The position numbers were made by a program, and so were the translations under genes. Under the pieces are notes generated by a model. It searched no databases and had not been told where the DNA came from. It saw only the letters and a list, made by a program, of their open reading frames with translations. DNA of 64,000 nucleotides from JBBKWH01 sp037968855 (lineage in GTDB: Bacteria; Pseudomonadota; Gammaproteobacteria; Pseudomonadales; Moraxellaceae). Shown in pieces: positions 9,572-17,785 of the stretch; the first letter of the stretch is position 1, and each line of letters opens with the position of its first letter. The DNA is taken from NCBI GenBank assembly GCA_037968855.1, contig JBBKWH010000014.1:114421-178420 (forward strand), read 5' to 3'.

Positions 9572-10110
9572 TAGCCGTTGTTTTGCTTTTCTTTGATCTC
9601 AGCCAGTGTCTTACAGTCAATACATTGTGTGGCTGTTGGACGGGCTTCAAGACGGCGTAGGCCAATTTCGATACCGCAGGTATCGCAATAACCGTAGTCG
9701 TCTTCATCGATGGCACGAATCGACTGCTCAATTTTGCGAATCAATTTACGCTCACGATCACGTGTACGTAGCTCAATTGCAAACTCTTCTTCTTGCGTGG
9801 CGCGATCATTCACATCTGGCAATGCAGAAGACTCGTCCTGCATGTAGTTCATGGTGCGATCGACTTCCTGCATCAGCTCTGCCTTCCACGCTTCCAAAAT
9901 AGATTGGAAGTGAGCCAGTTGCTTATCAGACATGTACTCTTCGTTTGCACCGGCTTGATACGGTTCAATGCCGTACATACTGGCAGCTGTGCTGCTTGGC
10001 GCTGCTGTTTTGCTCGCTGCTTTGCGCGTGCGAGTACGAGCGGGTTTAGCTGGGGCAGACTGCTCCATTTCCTCGGGGCTCGTACTTTCGTTTAGTTTTT
10101 CAACGGCCAT
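9571..10110 (-). CDS. dksA: RNA polymerase-binding transcription factor DksA
   Basis: Secondary-channel regulator of RNA polymerase that works with ppGpp. The core (PDVNDRATQEEEFAIELR, then RDRERKLIRKIEQSIRAI) is the coiled-coil with the acidic tip, and the four-Cys zinc finger is CDTCGIEIGLRRLE...CIDC. The start at 10110 has GAGGA about eight bases upstream and gives 179 residues. This is longer than E. coli DksA (151) because of a low-complexity N-terminus rich in Pro, Ala, Lys and Thr (about residues 10-45). Further upstream ATGs (10119, 10125) lie on top of that ribosome site and are less likely. Confidence 0.95.
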   Translation of the reverse strand: MAVEKLNESTSPEEMEQSAPAKPARTRTRKAASKTAAPSSTAASMYGIEPYQAGANEEYMSDKQLAHFQSILEAWKAELMQEVDRTMNYMQDESSALPDVNDRATQEEEFAIELRTRDRERKLIRKIEQSIRAIDEDDYGYCDTCGIEIGLRRLEARPTATQCIDCKTLAEIKEKQNNG

Positions 10111-10201
10111 GGGGCGCATCCTCATCAAAAACGGTTTATCTATACGCGCAAATAGGGTTGGGATGCAACACCCCTTCTGCAAATGAACTGATTGGCATCA
10201 G

Positions 10202-11026
10202 TCAGTAGCCCAGTGACTCGAAGTCAACACCCGCTGGTATATGGTCGATTCTAGACACACCGGTCTGTAATGTTCCATCTGGATTTAGACGAAACCACCG
10301 ATAACCCGGTGCAATCGGATCAAGTGCAAAAATATCACTATTTGGCTTAAATTGAATACAAGTCGATGGACAAGCCAAGACTCGGGTCGATCCATACTGA
10401 TGATCAAATGCCTGATGCACGTGCCCATGCACCACCGCTACCACATTGTCATACTGTTCAATGATGGTCCAAAACGCCAAAGCGTTATCCAGCATATGTT
10501 GATCTAACCAGTACGAACCAATCGGTAAGGGGTGATGGTGCATACAGACCATCACGGGCTGATCTCGACACTGGACTAAGGCATCGTTGAGCCAAGCCAA
10601 CTCGCTGGCAGTAAACGATCCCGCGATTTCGTGATCAACACTGGAGTTGAGCATAATAATACGCCAGTGACCTGCTGCAATAATCACTGGCCCTGTACAG
10701 GCTTTGCTCGGGTGACCATGACCAAACATATCCTCTAAATCATGGTTGCCTTGTAACCAAAATTGCGGTGCTTTAAAAGTACTGACCGCCTCAAAAAAAC
10801 GAACATACGTCGACGGTGCTGGAGACTGGGCAAGATCACCAGTTGCCAGTACCAGATCAATGCGCGGCTGATCGCTTGCCACAAGAGACATCACGTCTCT
10901 AAAGCTGCGCTCGGTATTCATGCCTAATAAACAGCCGGAGACATCCGCAAATAAATGCGGATCAGACAGCTGAACCACATGAATTGGCTGGTCGTCACTG
11001 ATGGGCAAGCGTCTCATAGGCATCAT
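10202..11026 (-). CDS. cpdA: 3',5'-cyclic AMP phosphodiesterase CpdA
   Basis: Calcineurin-like phosphoesterase that hydrolyses cAMP. All metal-binding blocks are present: QLSDPHLF (DxH), ATGDLAQ (GD), QGNHD, CMHHHPLP and VHGHVHQ. The length is 274 residues from the ATG at 11026, six bases after the nudF stop. A GTG at 11035 that overlaps the nudF TGA is also possible and would add three residues. The nudF-cpdA pairing is the same as in enterics and pseudomonads. Confidence 0.92.
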   Translation of the reverse strand: MMPMRRLPISDDQPIHVVQLSDPHLFADVSGCLLGMNTERSFRDVMSLVASDQPRIDLVLATGDLAQSPAPSTYVRFFEAVSTFKAPQFWLQGNHDLEDMFGHGHPSKACTGPVIIAAGHWRIIMLNSSVDHEIAGSFTASELAWLNDALVQCRDQPVMVCMHHHPLPIGSYWLDQHMLDNALAFWTIIEQYDNVVAVVHGHVHQAFDHQYGSTRVLACPSTCIQFKPNSDIFALDPIAPGYRWFRLNPDGTLQTGVSRIDHIPAGVDFESLGY

Positions 11027-11031
11027 CCGTA

Positions 11032-11682
11032 TCACCCCGTTGGGTGCACACCATGCTGAATATTTAACCATTGTAGCGCAATGATCACTGGGGCGTTGGC
11101 TAATCGTCCGCTATTGAGCAGCGTGTCGATCGCATCATAAGGCATCACATGCACGCGGATATTTTCTCCTTCATCCAAAGCCCCATGAATCCCGCCCGCT
11201 TGGCTCAGATCAGCCGTGGCAGTGTACAGATGAAAAAACTCATTGCACGCACCAGCCGACGGATAAAAGCGATGGAGTAATTGCAGTTGATCAATGGTTA
11301 CACCGGTTTCCTCCTGTGCTTCGCGAATCGCAGCTTGCTCTGGGGTTTCGCCGTCATCAATAAGACCGGCCACGACTTCTAGTTGCCATGCCGAGATTGG
11401 ATCATCCATTGCACCGACTCGCCACTGCTCAATCAGTAGGCACTCGCATCGGCTTGGATCATGGATTAACACGCCAACCGCAGGACGTCGAATCACCAGC
11501 TCACGCGTTAAGACCGGACTAAAGGCATCTTGATCAAACAAACGATGAGCAAGTTTGACCTGCTCGATCTGACAGAAACCTTGATAGCGCAAGTGTCGAG
11601 AGTCGATTCGTACATCTGTGGCGGTATATGTGGGTGCCCATACCGCACGATCCATGTCTGATTTCAACGCTGAGCGCCTCAT
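11032..11682 (-). CDS. nudF: ADP-ribose pyrophosphatase (Nudix hydrolase)
   Basis: Splits ADP-ribose to AMP and ribose-5-phosphate. The Nudix box is intact: GLIDDGETPEQAAI followed by REAQEETGV. Upstream LEVVAG and the downstream SAGACNEFFHLY and DEGENIRVHV segments match the NudF family. The start is uncertain: ATGs at 11682 (216 residues) and 11655 (207 residues) both fit the family length and neither has a strong ribosome site. The frame is open to 11760, but those residues do not look conserved. The stop overlaps or abuts cpdA, so the two are one operon. Confidence 0.9.
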   Translation of the reverse strand: MRRSALKSDMDRAVWAPTYTATDVRIDSRHLRYQGFCQIEQVKLAHRLFDQDAFSPVLTRELVIRRPAVGVLIHDPSRCECLLIEQWRVGAMDDPISAWQLEVVAGLIDDGETPEQAAIREAQEETGVTIDQLQLLHRFYPSAGACNEFFHLYTATADLSQAGGIHGALDEGENIRVHVMPYDAIDTLLNSGRLANAPVIIALQWLNIQHGVHPTG

Positions 11683-11960
11683 GTGGGTCGAAAGAGATGA
11701 GCCAGAAGCATGCCATTGCCTGTTTGACCTTGCCAATAGCGTTGATGTGAACAGAGCCATACTTGCTGTTGTTCTGTTGAACAGAATAGGCGACAGAGCT
11801 GACCAAGGGTGGTGATTAGTGGATGGATTTTTTTGAAAAAATAGCGTGGCTTATTTATTAGGTATAAAATTCTGTAACTGTTAGGCGTGTCGGCTCAGAT
11901 CAAAAGCGACGCTGACATAGGCTGACCCAGAACGACCCAGATTAGATAAGGATGTCTATC
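11683..11960. other. Divergent intergenic region nudF / CAP lipoprotein
   Basis: About 280 bases between divergent genes. AT-rich around 11828-11875 with several TATAAA-like words, so both promoters probably lie here, but I could not find a well-spaced pair of boxes. No RNA gene or repeat is evident. Confidence 0.4.
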
Positions 11961-13028
11961 ATGAACACCACTGCACAAACGTATGCGCTGTTAACCCTAA
12001 CCGTCTTGCTGTCTGCCTGTGGCGGCGGAGGGTCTAGTGGTTCTTCTAGCGCCACGACCAGCGAAGACCCTGTGATCACGATTGACGAGCCAAGTACGAC
12101 GGGCACCCCAACAACCGTAACGCAAAGCAACTTACAAACAAGCTCAAGTTCTGACTATGTTGTGGGGTCTGCGCAACAACAAGCCTTATTGTTACTAAAT
12201 AACCAGCGTGGTTTGTGTGGTTTTGGCCTACTCAATCAGAATGCAGCCTTAGATCAAGCGACCAAGAGTCATGCGAGTTATTTGGTTCTTAATGGCTTTA
12301 CCGATGCGCATACCGAGTCAAATGCCAGTTTGCCATTCTTTACAGGAAAAACACCAAAAATAAGAGCTATTGCAGCGGGTTACGCGTTTGGTTCTTTGTC
12401 TGCGCAGTTGGTCACATCAACGGGTGTGACAGCCAGTGCCATTGAAGCAAAACGATCTGTACAAGGGTTACTCTCTGCCCCTTATCACTTGGCGGGCATG
12501 ATGTCAGGTGCGCGTGATGTGGGGATTGCCTTGATTGAGTCGGCGGATATTGCCAACGCGCCAGCCAACCGATTGGTTTTTAACCTGTTGCTAGGCACTC
12601 AAACTGGCGTACCACAACAACAAGGTGCCGCTGATCAAGTGTCGACCTATCCATGCCAAGGCGTGACAGGCACACCCACTGGACTGTTTAACGAGTCTCC
12701 TAGCCCTGTTGCAGATAGCCGTAATCTACAAACCAATCCAGTCGGCCATCCGATCTATGTCCAAGCCAATTTGGGGCAAACGCTAACGGTCTCAGATTTT
12801 AGTATTAAAGATCCGGCAGGCGTTGCGGTTACGGCTCAACTGACCACCCAAGCGACCGACCGACATGGCATGCTTAAGTCCAATCAAGCGTTTATCTTGC
12901 CGTTAGCGCCGTTAGCCGCCAACACCAGTTATCAGGTACATGTTGAAGGGTTACGTGGCTTATCGGGTAGTAGCGTCCCTTACACAGTCGATTTTAGCTT
13001 TCAAACCGGTGCAACCAATACGTTCTAA
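11961..13028 (+). CDS. CAP/SCP-domain lipoprotein
   Basis: A 355-residue exported protein. Lipoprotein signal with box LLSAC followed by GGGG and a Ser/Thr/Gly-rich linker, so lipidation at that Cys is likely. Residues about 70-215 resemble a CAP (SCP/PR-1-like, YkwD-type) domain: LLNNQRGLCGFGLLNQNAAL, ATKSHASYL and DAHTE, which carry the usual His/Glu positions. The C-terminal 100 residues resemble a small beta-sandwich. The start at 11961 is preferred over 11952 because AAGGA then sits eight bases upstream. Function of bacterial CAP proteins is mostly unknown. It faces thiC across a shared terminator. Confidence 0.85.
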   Translation: MNTTAQTYALLTLTVLLSACGGGGSSGSSSATTSEDPVITIDEPSTTGTPTTVTQSNLQTSSSSDYVVGSAQQQALLLLNNQRGLCGFGLLNQNAALDQATKSHASYLVLNGFTDAHTESNASLPFFTGKTPKIRAIAAGYAFGSLSAQLVTSTGVTASAIEAKRSVQGLLSAPYHLAGMMSGARDVGIALIESADIANAPANRLVFNLLLGTQTGVPQQQGAADQVSTYPCQGVTGTPTGLFNESPSPVADSRNLQTNPVGHPIYVQANLGQTLTVSDFSIKDPAGVAVTAQLTTQATDRHGMLKSNQAFILPLAPLAANTSYQVHVEGLRGLSGSSVPYTVDFSFQTGATNTF

Positions 13029-13040
13029 ACGCATGAGACC

Positions 13041-13072
13041 AAAAAAAGACCGCCTGATCAGGCGGTCTTTTT
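13041..13072. terminator. Bidirectional terminator between CAP lipoprotein gene and thiC
   Basis: Perfect inverted repeat AGACCGCCTGATCAGGCGGTCT flanked by an A-run on the left and a T-run on the right, so it can serve both convergent genes. Confidence 0.93.
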
Positions 13073-13084
13073 GTGTGGGACGGA

Positions 13085-15076
13085 TTAGACTTCTTTGTAC
13101 AATTGGCTGCCATCTTTACGGAAGGCTTCGCTCATTTCTTCCATGCCTGCACGAACATCGTCTGCACTAGCTGAGGCGCTTTGTTCAACCAACGATGTGG
13201 CTGGATGTGCAATCAAATGCAGGCTATCGGGTGTGTCGCCTGTTGATGGTGTGGCGTTGTCGACACTGTGATCAGCATTGCCGCCAAGTTCTGCTTGTTT
13301 GGCAGCATAGTCACGCACGTTCTGGGTGATTTTCATCGAGCAGAACTTTGGCCCACACATCGAGCAAAAGTGTGCCGATTTATGTGCATCTTTTGGCAAG
13401 GTTTCGTCGTGGAAAGCGCGTGCAGTATCTGGATCCAAGGCTAGATTAAACTGATCTTCCCAACGGAACTCAAAGCGCGCTTTGGACAGCGCATTATCAC
13501 GCACCTGCGCACCAGGATGGCCTTTGGCAAGGTCGGCAGCATGAGCGGCGATCTTGTAGGTGATGATGCCGTCTTTGACGTCTTTTTTGTCCGGTAGACC
13601 CAAGTGCTCTTTTGGGGTGACATAGCACAGCATCGCCGTGCCATACCAGCCAATCATTGCAGCACCAATCGCGCTGGTGATGTGGTCATAACCCGGTGCA
13701 ATGTCGGTGGTCAGTGGGCCAAGGGTGTAAAACGGTGCTTCGCCACAGACTTCAAGTTGCAAATCCATGTTTTCTTTGATCATGTGCATCGGCACGTGGC
13801 CGGGGCCTTCGATCATGACTTGCACGTCATGCTTCCAAGCAATTTGGGTAAGCTCACCCAGCGTGCGTAGTTCGCCAAATTGCGCGTCGTCGTTGGCGTC
13901 TTGGATACAACCAGGCCGTAAGCCATCGCCTAAGCTAAACGAAACGTCATAGGCTTTCATGATCTCGCAGATTTCTTCAAAATGCGTGTACAAGAAGTTT
14001 TCTTTGTGATGCGCCAAGCACCATTGCGCCATGATGGAGCCGCCGCGTGACACGATGCCGGTCAGACGGTTTGCGGTTAGCGGTACATAGCGCAGTAACA
14101 CGCCAGCGTGAATAGTGAAGTAATCTACGCCTTGTTCGGCTTGTTCGATCAAGGTGTCGCGGAAAATTTCCCACGTCAGGTTTTCGGCTTCACCGTCGAC
14201 TTTTTCGAGTGCTTGATAAATCGGCACAGTACCAATCGGCACCGGCGAGTTGCGGATAATCCACTCGCGGGTTTCGTGGATGTGCTTGCCGGTCGACAAG
14301 TCCATGATGGTATCAGCACCCCAACGGGTCGCCCACGTCATTTTGGACACTTCGTCATCAATCGATGAGCCAAGCGCACTGTTACCAATGTTGGCGTTAA
14401 TTTTGACCAAAAAGTTACGGCCAATAATCATTGGCTCAAGTTCGGTGTGGTTGATGTTGGCCGGAATAATCGCCCGACCAGCAGCCACTTCGCTACGGAC
14501 AAATTCGGCGGTAATTTCTTTGGGCAAACGCGCACCAAACGAGTGGCCTTCGTGCTGGCGGGTATCGGTGCCTTCGTACTGGCGCTGGGTCTCACGAATG
14601 GCGATATATTCCATTTCTGGCGTGATGATGCCCTGACGTGCGTAATGCATTTGCGTTACGTTTTGGCCAGCTTTGGCGCGACGTGGGTTTTGGATATGAG
14701 CAAAGCGCAATTCGGCAGTGGTAATATCTTTGGCCCGCGCACGGCCAAAATCCGAGGACAGACCAGAGAGTTTTTCGGTGTCATTGCGTGCATCAATCCA
14801 CTGACCGCGCAAATCGGGTAAGCCACGGGTCAAATCAATATCAATCGCAGGGTCGGTATACACGCCAGAGGTGTCATAGACCAAAACCGGTGCGTTTTTT
14901 TCGCCACCCAAGCCGGTTGGGGTAGCGGTTAAACGAATTTCGCGCATCGGCACTTGAATATCAGGGGTCGAGCCTTCGATATATACTTTGCGCGAGGCAG
15001 GCAGGGTCCGAGTCAGGTCCAGTGCTTCTTGCTCATGCTTGGATAGCGTGGAGGACGGATCGGTCATCTGGTTCAT
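13085..15076 (-). CDS. thiC: Phosphomethylpyrimidine synthase ThiC
   Basis: Radical-SAM enzyme that turns aminoimidazole ribotide into the HMP-P half of thiamine. 663 residues from the ATG at 15076; an ATG three codons later is also possible. The non-canonical iron-sulfur motif is at the C-terminus, FCSMCGPKFCSMK (CX2CX4C). Other conserved blocks are GRNFLVKINANIGNS, MDLSTG and EGPGHVPMH. Most proteobacterial thiC genes have a TPP riboswitch in the leader; I searched the 170 bases upstream on this strand and did not find its conserved blocks. Confidence 0.96.
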   Translation of the reverse strand: MNQMTDPSSTLSKHEQEALDLTRTLPASRKVYIEGSTPDIQVPMREIRLTATPTGLGGEKNAPVLVYDTSGVYTDPAIDIDLTRGLPDLRGQWIDARNDTEKLSGLSSDFGRARAKDITTAELRFAHIQNPRRAKAGQNVTQMHYARQGIITPEMEYIAIRETQRQYEGTDTRQHEGHSFGARLPKEITAEFVRSEVAAGRAIIPANINHTELEPMIIGRNFLVKINANIGNSALGSSIDDEVSKMTWATRWGADTIMDLSTGKHIHETREWIIRNSPVPIGTVPIYQALEKVDGEAENLTWEIFRDTLIEQAEQGVDYFTIHAGVLLRYVPLTANRLTGIVSRGGSIMAQWCLAHHKENFLYTHFEEICEIMKAYDVSFSLGDGLRPGCIQDANDDAQFGELRTLGELTQIAWKHDVQVMIEGPGHVPMHMIKENMDLQLEVCGEAPFYTLGPLTTDIAPGYDHITSAIGAAMIGWYGTAMLCYVTPKEHLGLPDKKDVKDGIITYKIAAHAADLAKGHPGAQVRDNALSKARFEFRWEDQFNLALDPDTARAFHDETLPKDAHKSAHFCSMCGPKFCSMKITQNVRDYAAKQAELGGNADHSVDNATPSTGDTPDSLHLIAHPATSLVEQSASASADDVRAGMEEMSEAFRKDGSQLYKEV

Positions 15077-15246
15077 GGTTATATCCAGCGGGCGTATAAA
15101 GACGATCACTCACTATATCGTGTGCGTAAGGTCAGGGCTACCGCCTAACGGTGCTTATGCGGGGTTCAAACCATCTGTCTGTCCTTGTGTTTAGGGTTTG
15201 GATTGTCTACGCTTTGATGGCCTTGGTTTTTTGCACAGTCGCTTGC

Positions 15247-16608
15247 ATGAAAAAAACGATACTGTTGATGCTTTGTCTGGTCACCACACCAGTCATGGCC
15301 CTTGATCTGCTCGATACCTATCGTCTCGCATTGGCGAACGATCCATCGTGGCAGGCTACTTTAAACACCTACCTTGCAGATCAGCAAAACGAAGGGATCG
15401 CGTATGGTGCGCTGTTGCCCAACGTTGGGTTATCCGGCTCAATCTCGCGTAATCGCTTTGAGCCTGACAGTCTGCCAACAACCCTAAGCTATACCAGCAA
15501 ACAAGCTGCGGTTGCAGTGCGTCAGCCGTTGTTTCGACCAGAGCTATGGGCGCAGTACCAACAGGCCAAATCGGCCTCAAGTCTTAATGACGCCAATTTG
15601 CAGCGTGATCAGCAGGCATTTATTCAACGTGTGGCCGAAGCATATTTTGATGTCTTGCGTGCTGAAGCCACGGTGGATGCCTTAAGTGCCGAAGAACGTG
15701 CGCTGTCTCGCCAACGCACCATGATGAACGAGCGCTATAAAGCTGGTCTGATTGCGCGTACCGATGTGACAGAGTCCTTAGCTCAATATCAAAACGCCGT
15801 GGCCAATCGCATTGCTGGCGAAATTGCCGTGACCTCTGCCCGTGAGGCGTTGTCGGCCATTTTGGGACGACCAGTCGAACAATTGGCTGCACTGCGTGAC
15901 GACGTGCTGTATCAAGCGCCGTATCCGCTAGAAATGAGTGCGTGGGTCGATCTGGCCCGCAAACGTAATCCACAAATTGATGCGGCACGCTTTGCCTATC
16001 AAGCGGCATTGCGCAATCGTGATGTCAAAGCCGCCGGACGACTGCCCAAGCTGGACTTGGTCGGCAATGCGGTCTGGAACAAACAAGGGCTACAAACCCA
16101 AAGCTATAACGACGGTAGAAGTTTATCTGCGGGTTTAGAGCTGAGCGTGCCGCTGTACACTGGTGGTCAATTAACCCTATCGACACGCCAAGCGGCTTAT
16201 CAAGTCGATGCAGCACGCAACCAAATTGATGCGGCCGAGCGGCAAGCCGTGGCCCAAGCCAGAACGTCATTTTTGAACCTACAAGCAGACCGCTCGCGTC
16301 TAGAAGCACGCCAAGAAGCGGTGCGCTCAGGCGAAACCGTAGCAGAAGCATCTCAAGTCGGTTATGAGTTGGGTGTGCGTAATATCGTTGATGTCTTGCT
16401 GGCTCAGCGCAATGCTTTTGCTGCTCGCCGTGACTACGTCAACTCACGTTATGACTATGTGATCAATGTGATCCGCTTACGTGCTGCGGCCGGTCAACTG
16501 AGTACCAATGATCTGGCAGAGGTCAATCAATGGTTGACGGAAGATCAAGCGATCAGTGGGCCAAGCAAAATTGCCAAAACAGGCACAGCGCTCGATCAAA
16601 CCCCCTAA
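15247..16608 (+). CDS. tolC: TolC-family outer-membrane efflux channel
   Basis: 453 residues with a signal peptide (MKKTILLMLCLVTTPVMA, cleavage before LDLL) and two outer-membrane efflux repeats, typical of TolC: LDTYRLALANDPSWQA near the start and the paired ARxNRD/coiled helices later. The protein forms the trimeric exit duct for type I secretion and RND pumps. The open frame begins at 15151, but only the ATG at 15247 gives a proper signal peptide. No pump genes adjoin it, so its partner is encoded elsewhere. In the same direction the pst operon follows, under its own promoter. Confidence 0.9.
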   Translation: MKKTILLMLCLVTTPVMALDLLDTYRLALANDPSWQATLNTYLADQQNEGIAYGALLPNVGLSGSISRNRFEPDSLPTTLSYTSKQAAVAVRQPLFRPELWAQYQQAKSASSLNDANLQRDQQAFIQRVAEAYFDVLRAEATVDALSAEERALSRQRTMMNERYKAGLIARTDVTESLAQYQNAVANRIAGEIAVTSAREALSAILGRPVEQLAALRDDVLYQAPYPLEMSAWVDLARKRNPQIDAARFAYQAALRNRDVKAAGRLPKLDLVGNAVWNKQGLQTQSYNDGRSLSAGLELSVPLYTGGQLTLSTRQAAYQVDAARNQIDAAERQAVAQARTSFLNLQADRSRLEARQEAVRSGETVAEASQVGYELGVRNIVDVLLAQRNAFAARRDYVNSRYDYVINVIRLRAAAGQLSTNDLAEVNQWLTEDQAISGPSKIAKTGTALDQTP

Positions 16609-16651
16609 AAAAATCGTGTAGAACCCAAGGAGATCAAAGGGGCTAGGCAGA

Positions 16652-16685
16652 CTGTCATAAAGTCGTCATAATCCGGCGCTACTAT
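16652..16685 (+). promoter_or_regulatory. Pho box and -10 of the pst-phoU operon
   Basis: CTGTCATAAAGTCGTCATA at 16652-16670 has the two seven-base PhoB half-sites (CTGTCAT, TCGTCAT) with a four-base gap. A -10-like TACTAT follows at 16680-16685. PhoB therefore probably activates pstS under phosphate starvation. Confidence 0.88.
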
Positions 16686-16724
16686 TGCGACATGAAAACA
16701 GAACGCCCACTTTGGAGCACTGCC

Positions 16725-17690
16725 ATGTTCAAGCCCGTAATGACTGTATTGACCCTCGCCATTGGTGTGACCAGTGCGATGTCTGCTCAAGCCGCCGTTG
16801 ATCCAGCCCTACCAAGCTATACCAAAGGGACTGGCGTGTCAGGTAACTTGTCTAGTGTTGGTTCTGACACACTGGCCAACCTGATGACCTTCTGGGCGGA
16901 AGGCTTCAAAAAGCTTTATCCAAACGTCAACATGCAGATCCAAGCCGCTGGTTCATCAACCGCGCCACCTGCTTTGACTCAAGGAACTGCAAACTTCGGT
17001 CCAATGTCTCGCAACATGAAAGACAACGAAGTTCAAGATTTTCAAAAGAAATACGGCTATAAGCCAACGCCAGTGCCAGTTGCCGTTGATGCTTTGGCAC
17101 TCTTCGTGCACAAAGACAACCCAGTTAAAGGTTTGTCTGTTCCATTGGCTGATGCGATTTTCTCTAGCACCTTAAAGTGTGGCTATCCAAAAGACGTCAC
17201 CACTTGGGGTCAAGCTGGTCTGACTGGCCCATGGGCTGGCCGCAAGATCGACTTGTATGGCCGTAACTCGGTATCGGGTACTTATGGCTACTTTAAAGAA
17301 CATACCTTGTGTAAAGGTGACTTTAAATCGGCTGTTAAAGAGCAACCGGGTTCTGCTGCTGTGGTACAGGCCATTGCGACCAATATCAACGGTATCGGTT
17401 ACTCAGGTATCGGCTATACCGTATCGGGTGTTCGCGCTGTCCCATTGAAAAATGGCAACGGTGACTATGTTGCACCAAGTGCAAAAAGCGCCCTAGACGG
17501 TACATACCCACTGGCTCGCTACTTGTACGTTTACGTCAACAAAGCACCAGGTAAAGCATTGCCACCAGCGCAAGCTGAGTTCCTGAAAATGGTTCTGTCC
17601 AAAGAAGGTCAAATGATCGTGGACAAAGACGGTTACGTCCCATTGCCAGCGGCTCAAGTAAAGAAAATTCGTGCCAGCTTAGGTCTGTAA
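16725..17690 (+). CDS. pstS: Periplasmic phosphate-binding protein PstS
   Basis: Captures phosphate for the PstCAB importer. The signal peptide is MFKPVMTVLTLAIGVTSAMSA with cleavage before AVDPALPS; the mature protein carries VGSDTLANLM, QAAGSSTAPPAL, FGPMSR and GRNSVSGTYGYFKE, which form the phosphate pocket. The ATG at 16725 was chosen over 16692 because GGAG lies eight bases upstream and the upstream ATG would sit almost at the expected transcript start. 321 residues. A hairpin terminator after it probably makes this the most abundant product of the operon. Confidence 0.95.
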   Translation: MFKPVMTVLTLAIGVTSAMSAQAAVDPALPSYTKGTGVSGNLSSVGSDTLANLMTFWAEGFKKLYPNVNMQIQAAGSSTAPPALTQGTANFGPMSRNMKDNEVQDFQKKYGYKPTPVPVAVDALALFVHKDNPVKGLSVPLADAIFSSTLKCGYPKDVTTWGQAGLTGPWAGRKIDLYGRNSVSGTYGYFKEHTLCKGDFKSAVKEQPGSAAVVQAIATNINGIGYSGIGYTVSGVRAVPLKNGNGDYVAPSAKSALDGTYPLARYLYVYVNKAPGKALPPAQAEFLKMVLSKEGQMIVDKDGYVPLPAAQVKKIRASLGL

Positions 17691-17708
17691 GATCTAACGG
17701 CACCAAGG

Positions 17709-17736
17709 ACAGGGGCTTATTGCCCCTGTTTTTTTG
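17709..17736 (+). terminator. Terminator/attenuator between pstS and pstC
   Basis: Stem ACAGGGGC/GCCCCTGT with loop TTATT and seven or more T. It lies inside the operon, so partial read-through would give more PstS than PstCAB. Confidence 0.9.
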
Positions 17737-17785
17737 TTTCACTACCTTTGTTATAGATTTATTGCGTCATTGAAGGGGTTTACCC

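Noticed and set aside
15077..15246. TPP riboswitch in front of thiC
   Set aside because: The conserved CTGAGA and ACC-TTGAACCTGA-type blocks are not found on the minus strand in the leader.
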